A stretch of DNA of 64,000 nucleotides, taken from contig NZ_JAGQDH010000004.1 in assembly GCF_018069895.1 (NCBI RefSeq), forward strand, positions 186,001 to 250,000, in the 5' to 3' direction. The position numbers and the translations under genes were made by a program. The DNA comes from Roseovarius autotrophicus. Lineage in GTDB: Bacteria > Pseudomonadota > Alphaproteobacteria > Rhodobacterales > Rhodobacteraceae. This document shows, in pieces, positions 17,091 through 25,411 of this stretch (position 1 is its first letter; each line of letters starts with the position of its first letter). The notes under the pieces were generated by a model. It saw nothing but the letters and a program-made list of their open reading frames with translations. It did not search any database and was not told where the DNA came from.

Positions 17091-19289
17091 ATGACTGATT
17101 TCACGATGGAAAAAGGCGCCGATGGCGTCGCGATCATCACCTGGGACACGGTTGGCAAGTCCATGAACGTGATGAATGCCCAAGGGTTTCTGGACCTTGA
17201 GGCGCTGATTGACGATGCGCTGGCGGATGATGCCGTCAAGGGCGTGATCCTCACCTCCGGCAAGCCGGGATCGTTCGCGGGTGGCATGGACCTCAACATC
17301 ATCGCCAAGATGCGCGATGACGCGGGCGACAACCCCGCCAAGGGGCTCTTTGACGGGGTGATGGGGATGCACGCCATCCTGCGCAAGATCGAGCGCGCGG
17401 GCATGGACCCCAAGACCTTGAAGGGCGGCAAGCCGATTGCCGCAGCCTTGCCCGGCACCGCGCTTGGCATCGGGCTTGAGATCCCGCTTGCCTGTCACCG
17501 CATCTTTGCCGCTGACAATCCGTCGGCCAAGATCGGCCTGCCCGAGATCATGGTGGGGATTTTCCCCGGCGCGGGCGGCACCACGCGCCTTGTGCGCAAG
17601 CTGGGGGCCATGGCCGCCTCGCCGCTGCTGCTCGAAGGCAAGCTCAATGATCCGAGAAAGGCCAAATCCGCCGGGGTGGTGGATGAGGTGGTGCCCGCCG
17701 ATCAGCTGATCGAGAAGGCGCGCGAATGGGTGCTGAGCAACCCCGCCATCGTCAAGCCCTGGGACGACAAGGGCTATAAAATGCCCGGCGGCGCGCCCTA
17801 TCATCCGGCGGGCTTCATGACCTTTGTCGGGGCCTCCGCCATGGTCAACGGCAAGACCCAGGGCGCGTTCCCGGCGGCCAAGGCGCTGCTCAGTGCGGTC
17901 TATGAGGGCGCGCTGGTGCCCTTTGACACCGCCCTCAAGATCGAGGCGCGCTGGTTCACCAATGTGCTGATGAACCCCTCGTCAAGCGCGATGATCCGCT
18001 CGCTCTTCATCAACAAGGAGGCGCTGGAGAAAGGCGCGAACCGCCCCGACGCCCCCGATCAGAAGGTCAGGAAACTGGGCGTTCTGGGCGCGGGCATGAT
18101 GGGCGCAGGGATCGCCCTTGTCTCGGCGCAGGCCGGGATAGAGGTTGTCCTGATTGACCAGAAACAGGAGGCGGCGGACAAGGGCAAAGCCTATAGCGCC
18201 AGCTTCATGGATGCGGGCATCAAGCGCGGCAAGGCCACCGAGGCGAAGAAGGCCGAGGTGCTGGACCGGATCACCGCCACCACGGATTACAGCGCCTTGA
18301 AGGGCTGTGATCTGATCATCGAGGCGGTGTTCGAGGATCCCGGCGTCAAGGCCGGGGTGACGAAACAGGCGCTGGCCGAGGTGGGCGAGGACTGCATCTT
18401 TGCCACCAACACCTCGACCCTGCCGATCACCGATCTGGCGCAGGCGTCCGACACACCCGAGAATTTCATCGGCATCCATTTCTTCTCGCCGGTGGAAAAG
18501 ATGTTGCTGGTGGAAATCATCAAGGGTGCAAAAACCGGCCCGCGCGCCGTGGCCAAAGCGCTCGATTATGTCCGGCAAATCCGCAAGACGCCCATCGTGG
18601 TGAACGATGCGCGGTTCTTCTACTGCAACCGCTGCATCATCCCCTATATCAACGAGGGTATCCGCATGGTGGCCGAGGGCGTCGCGCCCGCGCTGATCGA
18701 CAACGCGGCGCGGCAGTTGGGTTTCCCGGTGGGGCCGCTGCAACTGGTCGATGAGACCTCGATTGATCTGGGCGCCAAGATCGCGCGGGCGACCAAGGCC
18801 GCCATGGGCGATGCCTATCCCGACGAGGCCGTTGACGCGGTGATCTTCTGGATGGAGAGCGAGGGGCGCTTGGGCCGCAAGGCGGGTGCCGGGTTTTTTG
18901 ACTATGACGACAAGGGCAAGCGGCAGGGCTATTGGCCGGGTCTGGCCGCCAAATACCCCCGCGCGGCAGACCAGCCCGACCTGCACGAGGTGCAGCATCG
19001 CCTGATGTTCGCGCAGGTGCTGGAAGCGGTGCGCGCGCTTGACGAGGGCGTGCTGACGGACATCCGCGAGGGCGACGTGGGCGCGATCCTGGCCTGGGGC
19101 TTTGCGCCCTGGTCGGGCGGGCCGTTCTCGTGGCTCGACATCATCGGCACGCCCTATGCCGCCGAACGGTGTGACCAGTTGGCCGAGAAATTCGGGCCGC
19201 GTTTCACCACGCCCGCGCTTTTGCGTGAAATGGCTGACAAGGGGCAGGGCTTTTACGCCCGCTTTGGCGGTCATTCAGAGGCGGCGTAA
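17091..19289 (+). CDS. fadJ: bifunctional enoyl-CoA hydratase / 3-hydroxyacyl-CoA dehydrogenase
   Basis: 732-residue alpha subunit of the beta-oxidation complex. Residues 1-280 are the crotonase-fold hydratase (GGMDLNIIAKM oxyanion region, GLEIPLACHRIFAADNPSAK, GLPEIMVGIFPGAGGT). From about residue 325 the NAD-binding domain of hydroxyacyl-CoA dehydrogenase begins (KLGVLGAGMMGAGIALVSAQ), followed by IGIHFFSPVEKM and two C-terminal helical domains. GAGGAG at 17076-17081 directly abuts an ATG at 17082, but is spaced 9 bp from the ATG at 17091, so the latter is the better start. It works with the upstream thiolase. Confidence 0.93.
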   Translation: MTDFTMEKGADGVAIITWDTVGKSMNVMNAQGFLDLEALIDDALADDAVKGVILTSGKPGSFAGGMDLNIIAKMRDDAGDNPAKGLFDGVMGMHAILRKIERAGMDPKTLKGGKPIAAALPGTALGIGLEIPLACHRIFAADNPSAKIGLPEIMVGIFPGAGGTTRLVRKLGAMAASPLLLEGKLNDPRKAKSAGVVDEVVPADQLIEKAREWVLSNPAIVKPWDDKGYKMPGGAPYHPAGFMTFVGASAMVNGKTQGAFPAAKALLSAVYEGALVPFDTALKIEARWFTNVLMNPSSSAMIRSLFINKEALEKGANRPDAPDQKVRKLGVLGAGMMGAGIALVSAQAGIEVVLIDQKQEAADKGKAYSASFMDAGIKRGKATEAKKAEVLDRITATTDYSALKGCDLIIEAVFEDPGVKAGVTKQALAEVGEDCIFATNTSTLPITDLAQASDTPENFIGIHFFSPVEKMLLVEIIKGAKTGPRAVAKALDYVRQIRKTPIVVNDARFFYCNRCIIPYINEGIRMVAEGVAPALIDNAARQLGFPVGPLQLVDETSIDLGAKIARATKAAMGDAYPDEAVDAVIFWMESEGRLGRKAGAGFFDYDDKGKRQGYWPGLAAKYPRAADQPDLHEVQHRLMFAQVLEAVRALDEGVLTDIREGDVGAILAWGFAPWSGGPFSWLDIIGTPYAAERCDQLAEKFGPRFTTPALLREMADKGQGFYARFGGHSEAA

Positions 19290-19296
19290 CATGATA

Positions 19297-19323
19297 GCCC
19301 CGCGCGTCTCGGGCGCGCGGGGC
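19297..19323. terminator. strong hairpin between convergent fadJ and carbonic anhydrase genes
   Basis: A 10-bp perfect GC stem (19297-19306 with 19314-19323) with a 7-base loop lies 7 bp after the fadJ stop and 8 bp before the stop of the convergent gene. No U-run is present; its position suggests a shared transcript end. Confidence 0.5.
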
Positions 19324-19331
19324 CGTCCCGC

Positions 19332-19982
19332 TCAGAGCGGCGCGAACCCGTTCTGCGCCGGATCATATTGCTCCAGCTTGCCGGTGCCGATGTCGATCCA
19401 AAGCCCGTGCAGCGTGAGCCTCCCATCCTCGACCGCCGTGGCGACGAAGGGAAATGTCATCAGGTTTTCCAGCGAGACAACCACCGTCTGCCGCTCGATG
19501 GCGTGCAGCCTCTCGGCATCATCCCCGATATCCTTGACCCGCTCGTAACCGGGCCGCAGCACATCAAGCCAGCGCCCGAGGAAACTGGTCTTTTGCTCCA
19601 GTTCCGGCGCATGTCCCGAACACATGTCAAGACAGCCCTTGGCCCCGCCACAGGCCGAATGCCCCGCCACGATCACATGCGCCACCTCAAGCGCGGTCAC
19701 GGCGAATTCCAGCGCCGCCGAGGTGCCGTGCTTGCCGCCATCGGGCTCGTAGGGCGGGATCAGGTTGGCGATGTTGCGGTGGGTAAAGAACTCTCCGGCT
19801 TCGGCATTGAACAGCGAGGCCGCGTGAACCCGGCTGTCACAGCAGGAAATCATCATGGCGCGCGGGTGCTGGCCCTGTTGGGCAAGGTGGCGATACCAGG
19901 ATTCGTTCTCGGCGAAACTGGTGGCCTTCCAGCCAAGATAGCGGCGGGCAAGATGCGTGGGCAACGGTCGGACGTAATTCAT
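19332..19982 (-). CDS. beta-class carbonic anhydrase
   Basis: 216-residue enzyme interconverting CO2 and bicarbonate. Zinc ligands are in place: Cys47 with the Asp49-Arg51 dyad in ISCCDSRVHA, and His108 / Cys111 in VIVAGHSACGGAKG. The C-terminal strand LTLHGLWIDIGTGKLEQYD is typical of beta carbonic anhydrases. The ATG at 19982 is selected because CCGGAGAGACC lies directly upstream; the longer in-frame reading has no family similarity. No bicarbonate transporter fusion is present and the neighbours give no pathway clue. Confidence 0.93.
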   Translation of the reverse strand: MNYVRPLPTHLARRYLGWKATSFAENESWYRHLAQQGQHPRAMMISCCDSRVHAASLFNAEAGEFFTHRNIANLIPPYEPDGGKHGTSAALEFAVTALEVAHVIVAGHSACGGAKGCLDMCSGHAPELEQKTSFLGRWLDVLRPGYERVKDIGDDAERLHAIERQTVVVSLENLMTFPFVATAVEDGRLTLHGLWIDIGTGKLEQYDPAQNGFAPL

Positions 19983-20139
19983 GGTCTCTCCGGTTTCTGG
20001 CTCGGCCTTGCGGCGATATAAGGCGCATTCGCCGCGAATTCGAGAGATTATTTCGGCGCGCATCAACGATTTGGGAACCCCGATCGCGCCATGATGGCGC
20101 GTGCCGTGGGGGTGCAAGGGGAATGGGACGGGTGAGACC

Positions 20140-20520
20140 GTGGAACAAGTGACACCGCTGCAACAGCAGGAGCGGGTCCGGCTCGATGCCGACCGGCTGG
20201 AAACACTTTACAGACAGTTGGGCGTGCGAGGGGCTGAGGATGTGGTCTGTCGCGCGCTTGAAGAGATCGCCACGCGGCTCGCTCAGGCCGAGCGCGATTA
20301 TCGCGCCGCACGTGTCTCGGAAATGCGCAAGGGCTGCCGCAGTCTGATCGCCATGGCCGATCAGGTGGGCATGTCGCTGCTGGCGCGGGTGGCGGGCGAT
20401 GTGACAGGCTGCATCGACGCAGACGACGGCATCGCCCTCGCCGCCACCTTTGCGCGGCTTTTGCGGATCGCCGACCGCTCGCTTTGCGAGATCTGGGACA
20501 TGGCCGACAGCCCGTTCTGA
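20140..20520 (+). CDS. helical protein of unknown function (about 126 aa)
   Basis: Predicted cytosolic all-alpha protein. It starts at a GTG (VEQVTPLQQQERVRLDADRL) and contains helices with GAEDVVCRALEEIATRLAQA and KGCRSLIAMADQVGMSLLAR, ending IADRSLCEIWDMADSPF. The four-helix pattern recalls histidine phosphotransfer or regulatory helical bundles, but no phospho-acceptor His is evident. An alternative GTG 13 codons upstream (20101) cannot be excluded. It is 57 bp ahead of the leucyl aminopeptidase gene on the same strand. I do not recognise a characterised family. Confidence 0.7.
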   Translation: MEQVTPLQQQERVRLDADRLETLYRQLGVRGAEDVVCRALEEIATRLAQAERDYRAARVSEMRKGCRSLIAMADQVGMSLLARVAGDVTGCIDADDGIALAATFARLLRIADRSLCEIWDMADSPF

Positions 20521-20577
20521 GCCTTGCAGGCGGCGCAATCTCCGCTAGGCTCTGACCAGATCTCAAGGAGACCCGCC

Positions 20578-21957
20578 ATGCGCCCGAGTTTCGCCGCCCC
20601 CGGCACGCCCGCCATCCCGCTTCATGTGGTGGAGGAGGGTGCGCTTGATGGCTGGCTTGGCGCGCAACAGCCCCGCGTCGCGAACTGGCTGCGCGCCACG
20701 GGTTTTGCCGCCGCTCTGGGCAAGCTGGCTCTGGTCCCGGACGAGGTGGGCGGGATCGCGCTGACCGTCGCGGGCTTTGGCACAGAGAAGAGCCGCGTGC
20801 GCGGCCGGTTTCACCTTGCCAGCGTTGCAAGCGCGCTGCCCGAAGGCACCTACCGGCTTGAGGGGCTGGCCAACGCGCAGGCCGAGACCGAAGCGCTCGG
20901 CTGGCTGCTCTCGCACTACGCCTTTGACCGCTACCGCGCGCAAAGCCCCGCCAAGGCACGGCTCATCGCACCCGAGGGGATCGACGCCGCGCGGCTTGAA
21001 ATCATCGCCGCGGGCGAGTGCCTGACCCGCGATCTGGTCAACACGCCCGCCAATGACATGGGGCCTGACGCGCTTGAGGCCGCGTGCCGCAAGGTTGCCA
21101 CGGACCACGGCGCATCGGTCACAGTCACCGCCGGCGAGGATCTGCTGGCGCAGAACCTGCCGCTCATCCACACCGTCGGGCGCGCCGCGGCGCAGGCGCC
21201 CCGGCTTATCGACATGCAGTGGGGCGAGGCGGGACCCGCCCTTACCCTTGTCGGCAAGGGCGTGTGTTTTGATACCGGCGGGCTCAACCTCAAGCCGGGC
21301 AACAGCATGGGGCTGATGAAAAAGGACATGGGCGGGGCGGCGACGGTGCTGGGGCTGGCGCATATGATCATGGCGCTCGGGCTTAACATTCGCCTGCGGG
21401 TGCTGATCCCGGCGGTGGAAAACGCGGTGAGCGCAGACGCGTTCCGCCCCGGCGACATCCTGACCGCGCGCAATGGCGCAACTGTGGAGGTCAACAATAC
21501 CGATGCCGAGGGGCGGCTTGTGCTCGCGGATGCGCTCAGTCTTGGGGCCGAGGGCGCGCCCGATCTGATGATCTCCATGGCGACGCTCACAGGCGCGGCG
21601 CGGGTGGCGCTTGGCCCCGATCTTGCGCCCTATTACACCGACGAGGCGGGGCTGGCGCGGGCGCTGGAAAGCGCCGCCGCGCGCGTGGCCGATCCGGTCT
21701 GGCGGATGCCCTTCCATACCCCCTATGAGGCGATGATCGAGCCAGGTATCGCCGATCTCGACAACGCGCCCTCGGGCGGCATGGCGGGCTCTATCACCGC
21801 CGCGCTGTTCCTGCGCCACTTTGCCGGGGGTCTTCCTTTCGCGCATTTCGACATCTACGCTTGGCAACCCGTGGCCGCGCCCGCGCGCCCCAAGGGCGGG
21901 GTGGGCATGGGCGCGCGCGCGCTGCTTGCGGCGCTGCCGGAGGTGCTGGGGCTGTGA
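20578..21957 (+). CDS. M17 family leucyl aminopeptidase
   Basis: 459-residue cytosolic metallo-aminopeptidase. The catalytic C-terminal domain shows GKGVCFDTGGLNLKPGNSM, MKKDMGGAATVLGLA and the hallmark NNTDAEGRLVLADAL, which provides the two-metal ligands, followed by ATLTGAARVALG. Length is slightly short of E. coli PepA and the N-terminal domain is reduced, as in PepB-like members. CAAGGAGACCCGCC precedes the start. Its stop overlaps the GTG of the NlpC/P60 gene (GTGA), implying coupled translation. Confidence 0.93.
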   Translation: MRPSFAAPGTPAIPLHVVEEGALDGWLGAQQPRVANWLRATGFAAALGKLALVPDEVGGIALTVAGFGTEKSRVRGRFHLASVASALPEGTYRLEGLANAQAETEALGWLLSHYAFDRYRAQSPAKARLIAPEGIDAARLEIIAAGECLTRDLVNTPANDMGPDALEAACRKVATDHGASVTVTAGEDLLAQNLPLIHTVGRAAAQAPRLIDMQWGEAGPALTLVGKGVCFDTGGLNLKPGNSMGLMKKDMGGAATVLGLAHMIMALGLNIRLRVLIPAVENAVSADAFRPGDILTARNGATVEVNNTDAEGRLVLADALSLGAEGAPDLMISMATLTGAARVALGPDLAPYYTDEAGLARALESAAARVADPVWRMPFHTPYEAMIEPGIADLDNAPSGGMAGSITAALFLRHFAGGLPFAHFDIYAWQPVAAPARPKGGVGMGARALLAALPEVLGL

Positions 21958-22730
21958 ACGGAACGCGCCTTATCGCCTGGCCGCTTGTCGATCTTTGCCG
22001 CACACCAAACGGGCCACGCGACCGGCAACTGCTCATGGGCGAAGCGGTCGAGATACGCGCCCCGTCATCCTCGGGCCTGACCCGAGGATCTTCCCCCGGC
22101 TGGGCAGAGGTCCGCGCCGCGCGTGACGGCTATGAGGGTTTCATCCCCGAGGCCGCCCTGACCACGGGGCGCATGACCCACCGGGTGCGCAGCCGCGCCA
22201 CCCATCTCTACCCCGCGCCGGACATCAAGGCGCGAGAGCGTGCCATGCTCAGCCTCAACGCACGGCTGGAGGTGATCGGGCAAACCGGCAGCTTCGCCCA
22301 GACGCCGCAGGGATTTGTGCCGCTTGCCCATCTCGCGCCGCTCGACGTGCCCGAGACCGATCCCGTCGCGGTGGCCGAGCGCCTTCTCGGCACGCCCTAT
22401 CTCTGGGGCGGCAATTCGGCGCTCGGGATCGATTGTTCGGGACTGGTGCAGATCGCGCTTTTGGCCTGCGCGCTCCCCTGCCCCGGCGACAGCGGCCCGC
22501 AGGAGACCGCGCTTGGGGAGGCCCTGCCCGAGGAGGCGCCCCTCGAACGTGGCGACCTGCTGTTCTGGAAGGGCCATGTGGCCTGGGTCTGCGACCACGG
22601 CACGCTCCTCCACGCCAACGCGCATCACATGGCCGTGGCCCATGAACCGATCCCCAAGGCCATCGCCCGCATCGCGGCGCAGGACGGCGGGCCGGTCACG
22701 GCACGCAAGCGACTGAAAGGACCAACATGA
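21954..22730 (+). CDS. NlpC/P60 family cell-wall peptidase with SH3-like domains
   Basis: 258-residue protein with bacterial SH3-like domains in residues 1-130 and an NlpC/P60 papain-like domain after it. The catalytic Cys is in GGNSALGIDCSGLVQIAL and the His in LFWKGHVAWVCDHG. Such enzymes cut stem peptides or dipeptides such as those containing gamma-D-Glu. It starts at a GTG overlapping the aminopeptidase stop and ends overlapping the agmatinase start (ATGA). Residues around APSSSGLTRGSSPG are encoded by an extragenic-type palindrome inserted in frame in the SH3 part. No signal peptide is visible, so it may act on recycled peptides. Confidence 0.85.
   Translation: MNGTRLIAWPLVDLCRTPNGPRDRQLLMGEAVEIRAPSSSGLTRGSSPGWAEVRAARDGYEGFIPEAALTTGRMTHRVRSRATHLYPAPDIKARERAMLSLNARLEVIGQTGSFAQTPQGFVPLAHLAPLDVPETDPVAVAERLLGTPYLWGGNSALGIDCSGLVQIALLACALPCPGDSGPQETALGEALPEEAPLERGDLLFWKGHVAWVCDHGTLLHANAHHMAVAHEPIPKAIARIAAQDGGPVTARKRLKGPT
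22062..22100. repeat. palindromic repeat element inside the NlpC/P60 coding sequence
   Basis: A perfect 9-bp inverted repeat (22067-22075 and 22081-22089) with loop CCTGA, flanked by CGTC and CTTCC. Its translated form SSSGLTRGSS is characteristic of short alphaproteobacterial intergenic palindromes. A diverged relative lies at 51630-51659. Confidence 0.6.
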
Positions 22731-23698
22731 CCAGAGACCCCTTCTTTCACCCCGTCTCGGGCTTCGATCTGCCGCGCTTTGCCGGGGTGCCGACCTTCAT
22801 GCGCCTGCCGTATCTCACGCCGGATCATCCTCGCTTTGCCGAAACACAGGTGGGCCTCATCGGCGTGCCCTGGGACTCGGGCACCACCAACCGCCCCGGC
22901 CCGCGCCACGGGCCACGGCAGTTGCGCGACGCCTCGACCATGATCCGCGCGCAGCATCCCACAAGCGGAATGCGCCCGTTCGAGGCGATGAATTGCGCCG
23001 ATCTGGGCGATGTCGGCCCCAATCCCGCCGATATCCCCGACAGCATGGCGCGGATCACCGCCTTTTATGACCGGGTGACACAGGCGGGCATCACGCCGCT
23101 CACGGCGGGGGGCGATCACCTGACCACGCTGCCGGTGCTGCGCGCGCTGGCGCGCCGCGCGCCTCTGGGCATGATCCTTTTCGACAGCCACACAGACCTC
23201 TATCATTCCTATTTCGGCGGCACGATGTATACGCACGGCACCCCCTTTCGCCGCGCCGTGGAGGAGGGGTTGCTCGATCCGAAACGCGTGGTGATGATCG
23301 GGCTGCGCGGCACGATGTATGACACCGAGGACCGCGATTTTGCCCGCGCAGAGGGTATCCGCCTCATCCTGATCGAGGAGTTCCATGCGCGCGGGCCCGC
23401 CGATGTGATGGCCGAGGCGCGCGGGATCGCAGGCGCAGGCGAGACCTATGTGAGCTATGATATCGACTTCGTCGATCCCGCCTTCGCGCCGGGCACCGGC
23501 ACGCCGGAGGTGGGCGGGCCAACCAGCTTTCAGGCGCTCGAAGTGGTGCGCGGACTTGACGGCGTGCGGATCGCGGGGGCCGATCTGGTCGAGGTCTCGC
23601 CGCCCTTCGATCCTTCGGGCGGCACGGCCTTTCTGGGCGCGTCGATCATGTTCGAACTGCTCTGCGTGATGGCGCGCTCTATTCGATCGCGCGGATAA
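22727..23698 (+). CDS. speB: agmatinase / ureohydrolase family enzyme
   Basis: 323-residue binuclear manganese hydrolase that releases urea from agmatine or a related guanidino compound. Metal motifs are in order: TAGGDHLTTL, LFDSHTDLYH (DxHxD kept, though Ala of the usual DAHTD is Ser), and YDIDFVDPAFAPGTGTPEVGG, then the closing ADLVEVSPPFD. The N-terminal GVPWDSGTTNRPGPRHGP matches guanidinobutyrase-type members as well as agmatinases, so the exact substrate is open. It overlaps the upstream NlpC/P60 stop by 4 bp and the convergent DUF2794 gene by 20 bp. Confidence 0.85.
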   Translation: MTRDPFFHPVSGFDLPRFAGVPTFMRLPYLTPDHPRFAETQVGLIGVPWDSGTTNRPGPRHGPRQLRDASTMIRAQHPTSGMRPFEAMNCADLGDVGPNPADIPDSMARITAFYDRVTQAGITPLTAGGDHLTTLPVLRALARRAPLGMILFDSHTDLYHSYFGGTMYTHGTPFRRAVEEGLLDPKRVVMIGLRGTMYDTEDRDFARAEGIRLILIEEFHARGPADVMAEARGIAGAGETYVSYDIDFVDPAFAPGTGTPEVGGPTSFQALEVVRGLDGVRIAGADLVEVSPPFDPSGGTAFLGASIMFELLCVMARSIRSRG

Positions 23699-24023
23699 GC
23701 TTGCGCTCAAGCACGCGCAGCACCGTGCGCAGGTCATGCCCGCGCTTGAGGATCCGACCGTCAAGGCCGATCACCGCATATTGCCCCTGCCGCTCGCGCA
23801 GGCGGGGGCGTTTCTCGATACGGTAGAGCGGGTGTTCGGCGGTGCGGCGGAAAATCGCGAACACCGCCACCTCGCGCAGGCAGGAGATGCCGTAATCGCG
23901 CCATTCACCCGCCGCCACCATGCGCCCGTAAAGCGACAGGATCGCGCCCAGTTCGTCGCGTTGAAAGGCGACCTGCTCGACCCCCTGGGTCTGCGTGAAC
24001 GGGATCGGCGGTTGCGCGTTCAT
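23679..24023 (-). CDS. DUF2794 domain protein
   Basis: 114-residue conserved alphaproteobacterial protein. The sequence VAFQRDELGAILSLYGRMVA, DYGISCLREVAVFAIFRRTA and the ending RVLERKLIRAIE match what I know of DUF2794. It has no signal peptide. Function is uncharacterised. The start at 24023 is the first methionine of the conserved domain; a long in-frame upstream extension runs into the imuB remnant region and is not coding. Convergent with speB, overlapping its 3' end. Confidence 0.85.
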   Translation of the reverse strand: MNAQPPIPFTQTQGVEQVAFQRDELGAILSLYGRMVAAGEWRDYGISCLREVAVFAIFRRTAEHPLYRIEKRPRLRERQGQYAVIGLDGRILKRGHDLRTVLRVLERKLIRAIE

Positions 24024-24082
24024 GGATAAAGAGTTGCGCCAAATGTCCCGCAAATCAAGCAAATTCACAGGAGAATGATGGC

Positions 24083-24331
24083 TCAGGCAAAGCGCCCGTG
24101 GCAGAACCAGCCCCCCGAAAACGCCGCGCCGTGCGCCTGATAGAGCCAGAGCCACTCGCCCCGCGTGGTCAGCACCAGCCCCGGTGGCGCGATGGTCAGC
24201 AGATGTGCAGGCGGCGGGGCCTGGTGTCTTGCCCCGCGTTTTGCCGCGCGGGTACGGGTGGCGCGCCGCCGCATGAGGCGCCCGGCCCCCGGCCGGGGAA
24301 ACCAGATGGACAGGATGCGACGGGCGGGCAT
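24083..24331 (-). pseudogene. imuB: imuB remnant: N- and C-terminal ends joined in frame (82 codons)
   Basis: The first 25 residues, MPARRILSIWFPRPGAGRLM, match the start of ImuB, the Y-family-like subunit of the SOS mutasome. The last 33, with GEWLWLYQAHGAAFSGGWFC followed by HGRFA and stop, match its extreme C-terminus. Everything between, normally more than 400 residues with the polymerase-like fold, is missing. The frame is intact, so a deletion joined the ends. GTTC-N7-GTTT, close to the alphaproteobacterial LexA box, lies 15-30 bp upstream of the start. No imuA or dnaE2 is adjacent, but a dnaE2 fragment occurs at 37.3 kb. Family assignment is from memory of ImuB ends. Confidence 0.6.
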
Positions 24332-24346
24332 GGCGACAGCAGATTT

Positions 24347-24361
24347 GTTCCTCTTTTGTTT
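24347..24361 (-). promoter_or_regulatory. SOS (LexA)-like box upstream of the imuB remnant
   Basis: Plus-strand GTTC (24347-24350), seven bases, GTTT (24358-24361). The alphaproteobacterial LexA consensus is GTTC-N7-GTTC, so one base deviates. The position just ahead of an imuB-derived start supports the reading. Confidence 0.45.
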
Positions 24362-24487
24362 CAAAACAGGGCACAGATCTGCCAGAGTCGGGTCGCGCGG
24401 CCCTGCACAACGCCTTGTGCGGCTTGCCCCCTTGCGGGGCGCGCCGGCGCATATACCTTGCGACCAACCAACCAGAGGACCAACAGC

Positions 24488-25357
24488 ATGAGCGACGACA
24501 CCTATACGCCCCCCGAGGTCTGGACATGGGATCAGCCCTCGGGCGGACAGTTCGCCTCGATCAACCGCCCCGTCGCGGGCGCGACCCACGACAAGGAATT
24601 GCCCGTGGGCGACCATCCGTTCCAGCTCTATTCGCTGGCCACGCCCAATGGCGTCAAGGTCACCGTGATGTTCGAGGAGTTGCTGGCCGCTGGCCATGAC
24701 GCAGAATACGACGCCTGGAAGATCGACATCGGCGAGGGCGAACAGTTCGGCTCGGGCTTTGTCGCGGTGAACCCCAATTCCAAGATCCCCGCGCTTGTGG
24801 ATCGCAGCGGCGCGGAACCTGTCCGCGTGTTCGAGAGCGGCTCTATCCTCATCCATCTGGCCGAAAAATTCGGGGCCTTCCTGCCCGCTTCAGGGCCTGC
24901 GCGCACCGAAACCCTCAACTGGCTCATGTGGCAGATGGGCAGCGCGCCCTATCTCGGCGGCGGATTTGGCCATTTCTACGCCTATGCGCCCGAGAAATGG
25001 CAATACCCGATCGACCGTTTTGCCATGGAGGCCAAGCGCCAGCTTGACGTTCTCAACCGCGCGCTTGAGAGCAGGCCCTTCATCGCCGGTGAGGACTATT
25101 CCATCGCCGACATGGCGATCTGGCCGTGGTATGGGCAATTGTGCCTCGGGCGGCTTTACAGTGCCGCGACCTTCCTCGACGTCGCCAGCTACACGCATGT
25201 CATGGCCTGGGCCGAAAGGATCGACGCGCGCAAGGCCGTGCAACGCGGCCGCATGGTCAATCGCAGCTTTGGCGAGCCGCACATGCAGCTTCACGAACGC
25301 CATTCGGCCGAGGATTTCGACACGAAAACCCAGGACAAGATCGGCGAGAGCGCCTAA
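24488..25357 (+). CDS. yghU: YghU-type glutathione S-transferase / disulfide-bond oxidoreductase
   Basis: 289-residue Nu-class GST relative. The N-terminal extension EVWTWDQPSGGQFASINRPV is the signature of YghU proteins, followed by the thioredoxin fold with LATPNGVKVTVMFEELLAAG, the cis-Pro region NPNSKIPALVD and FESGSILIHLAEKFG. The helical domain contains MWQMGSAPYLGGGFGHFYAY. These enzymes bind two glutathiones and reduce disulfides. The gene is divergent from the imuB remnant, whose SOS-like box lies in the shared upstream region. Confidence 0.92.
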   Translation: MSDDTYTPPEVWTWDQPSGGQFASINRPVAGATHDKELPVGDHPFQLYSLATPNGVKVTVMFEELLAAGHDAEYDAWKIDIGEGEQFGSGFVAVNPNSKIPALVDRSGAEPVRVFESGSILIHLAEKFGAFLPASGPARTETLNWLMWQMGSAPYLGGGFGHFYAYAPEKWQYPIDRFAMEAKRQLDVLNRALESRPFIAGEDYSIADMAIWPWYGQLCLGRLYSAATFLDVASYTHVMAWAERIDARKAVQRGRMVNRSFGEPHMQLHERHSAEDFDTKTQDKIGESA

Positions 25358-25411
25358 TTGCTTTCGCCCGCGCACGGGATCGGGCATGAATGGGGCAAAA
25401 GGAGCCCCTTC

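Noticed and set aside
15030..17804. 924-codon minus-strand open frame across GST, thiolase and fadJ
   Set aside because: Antisense to three well-supported genes; the translation is His/Gly/Arg-rich with no family pattern.
22727..23698. inactive agmatinase because of DSHTD instead of DAHTD
   Set aside because: The metal-binding Asp and His residues are kept; only a non-ligand residue differs.
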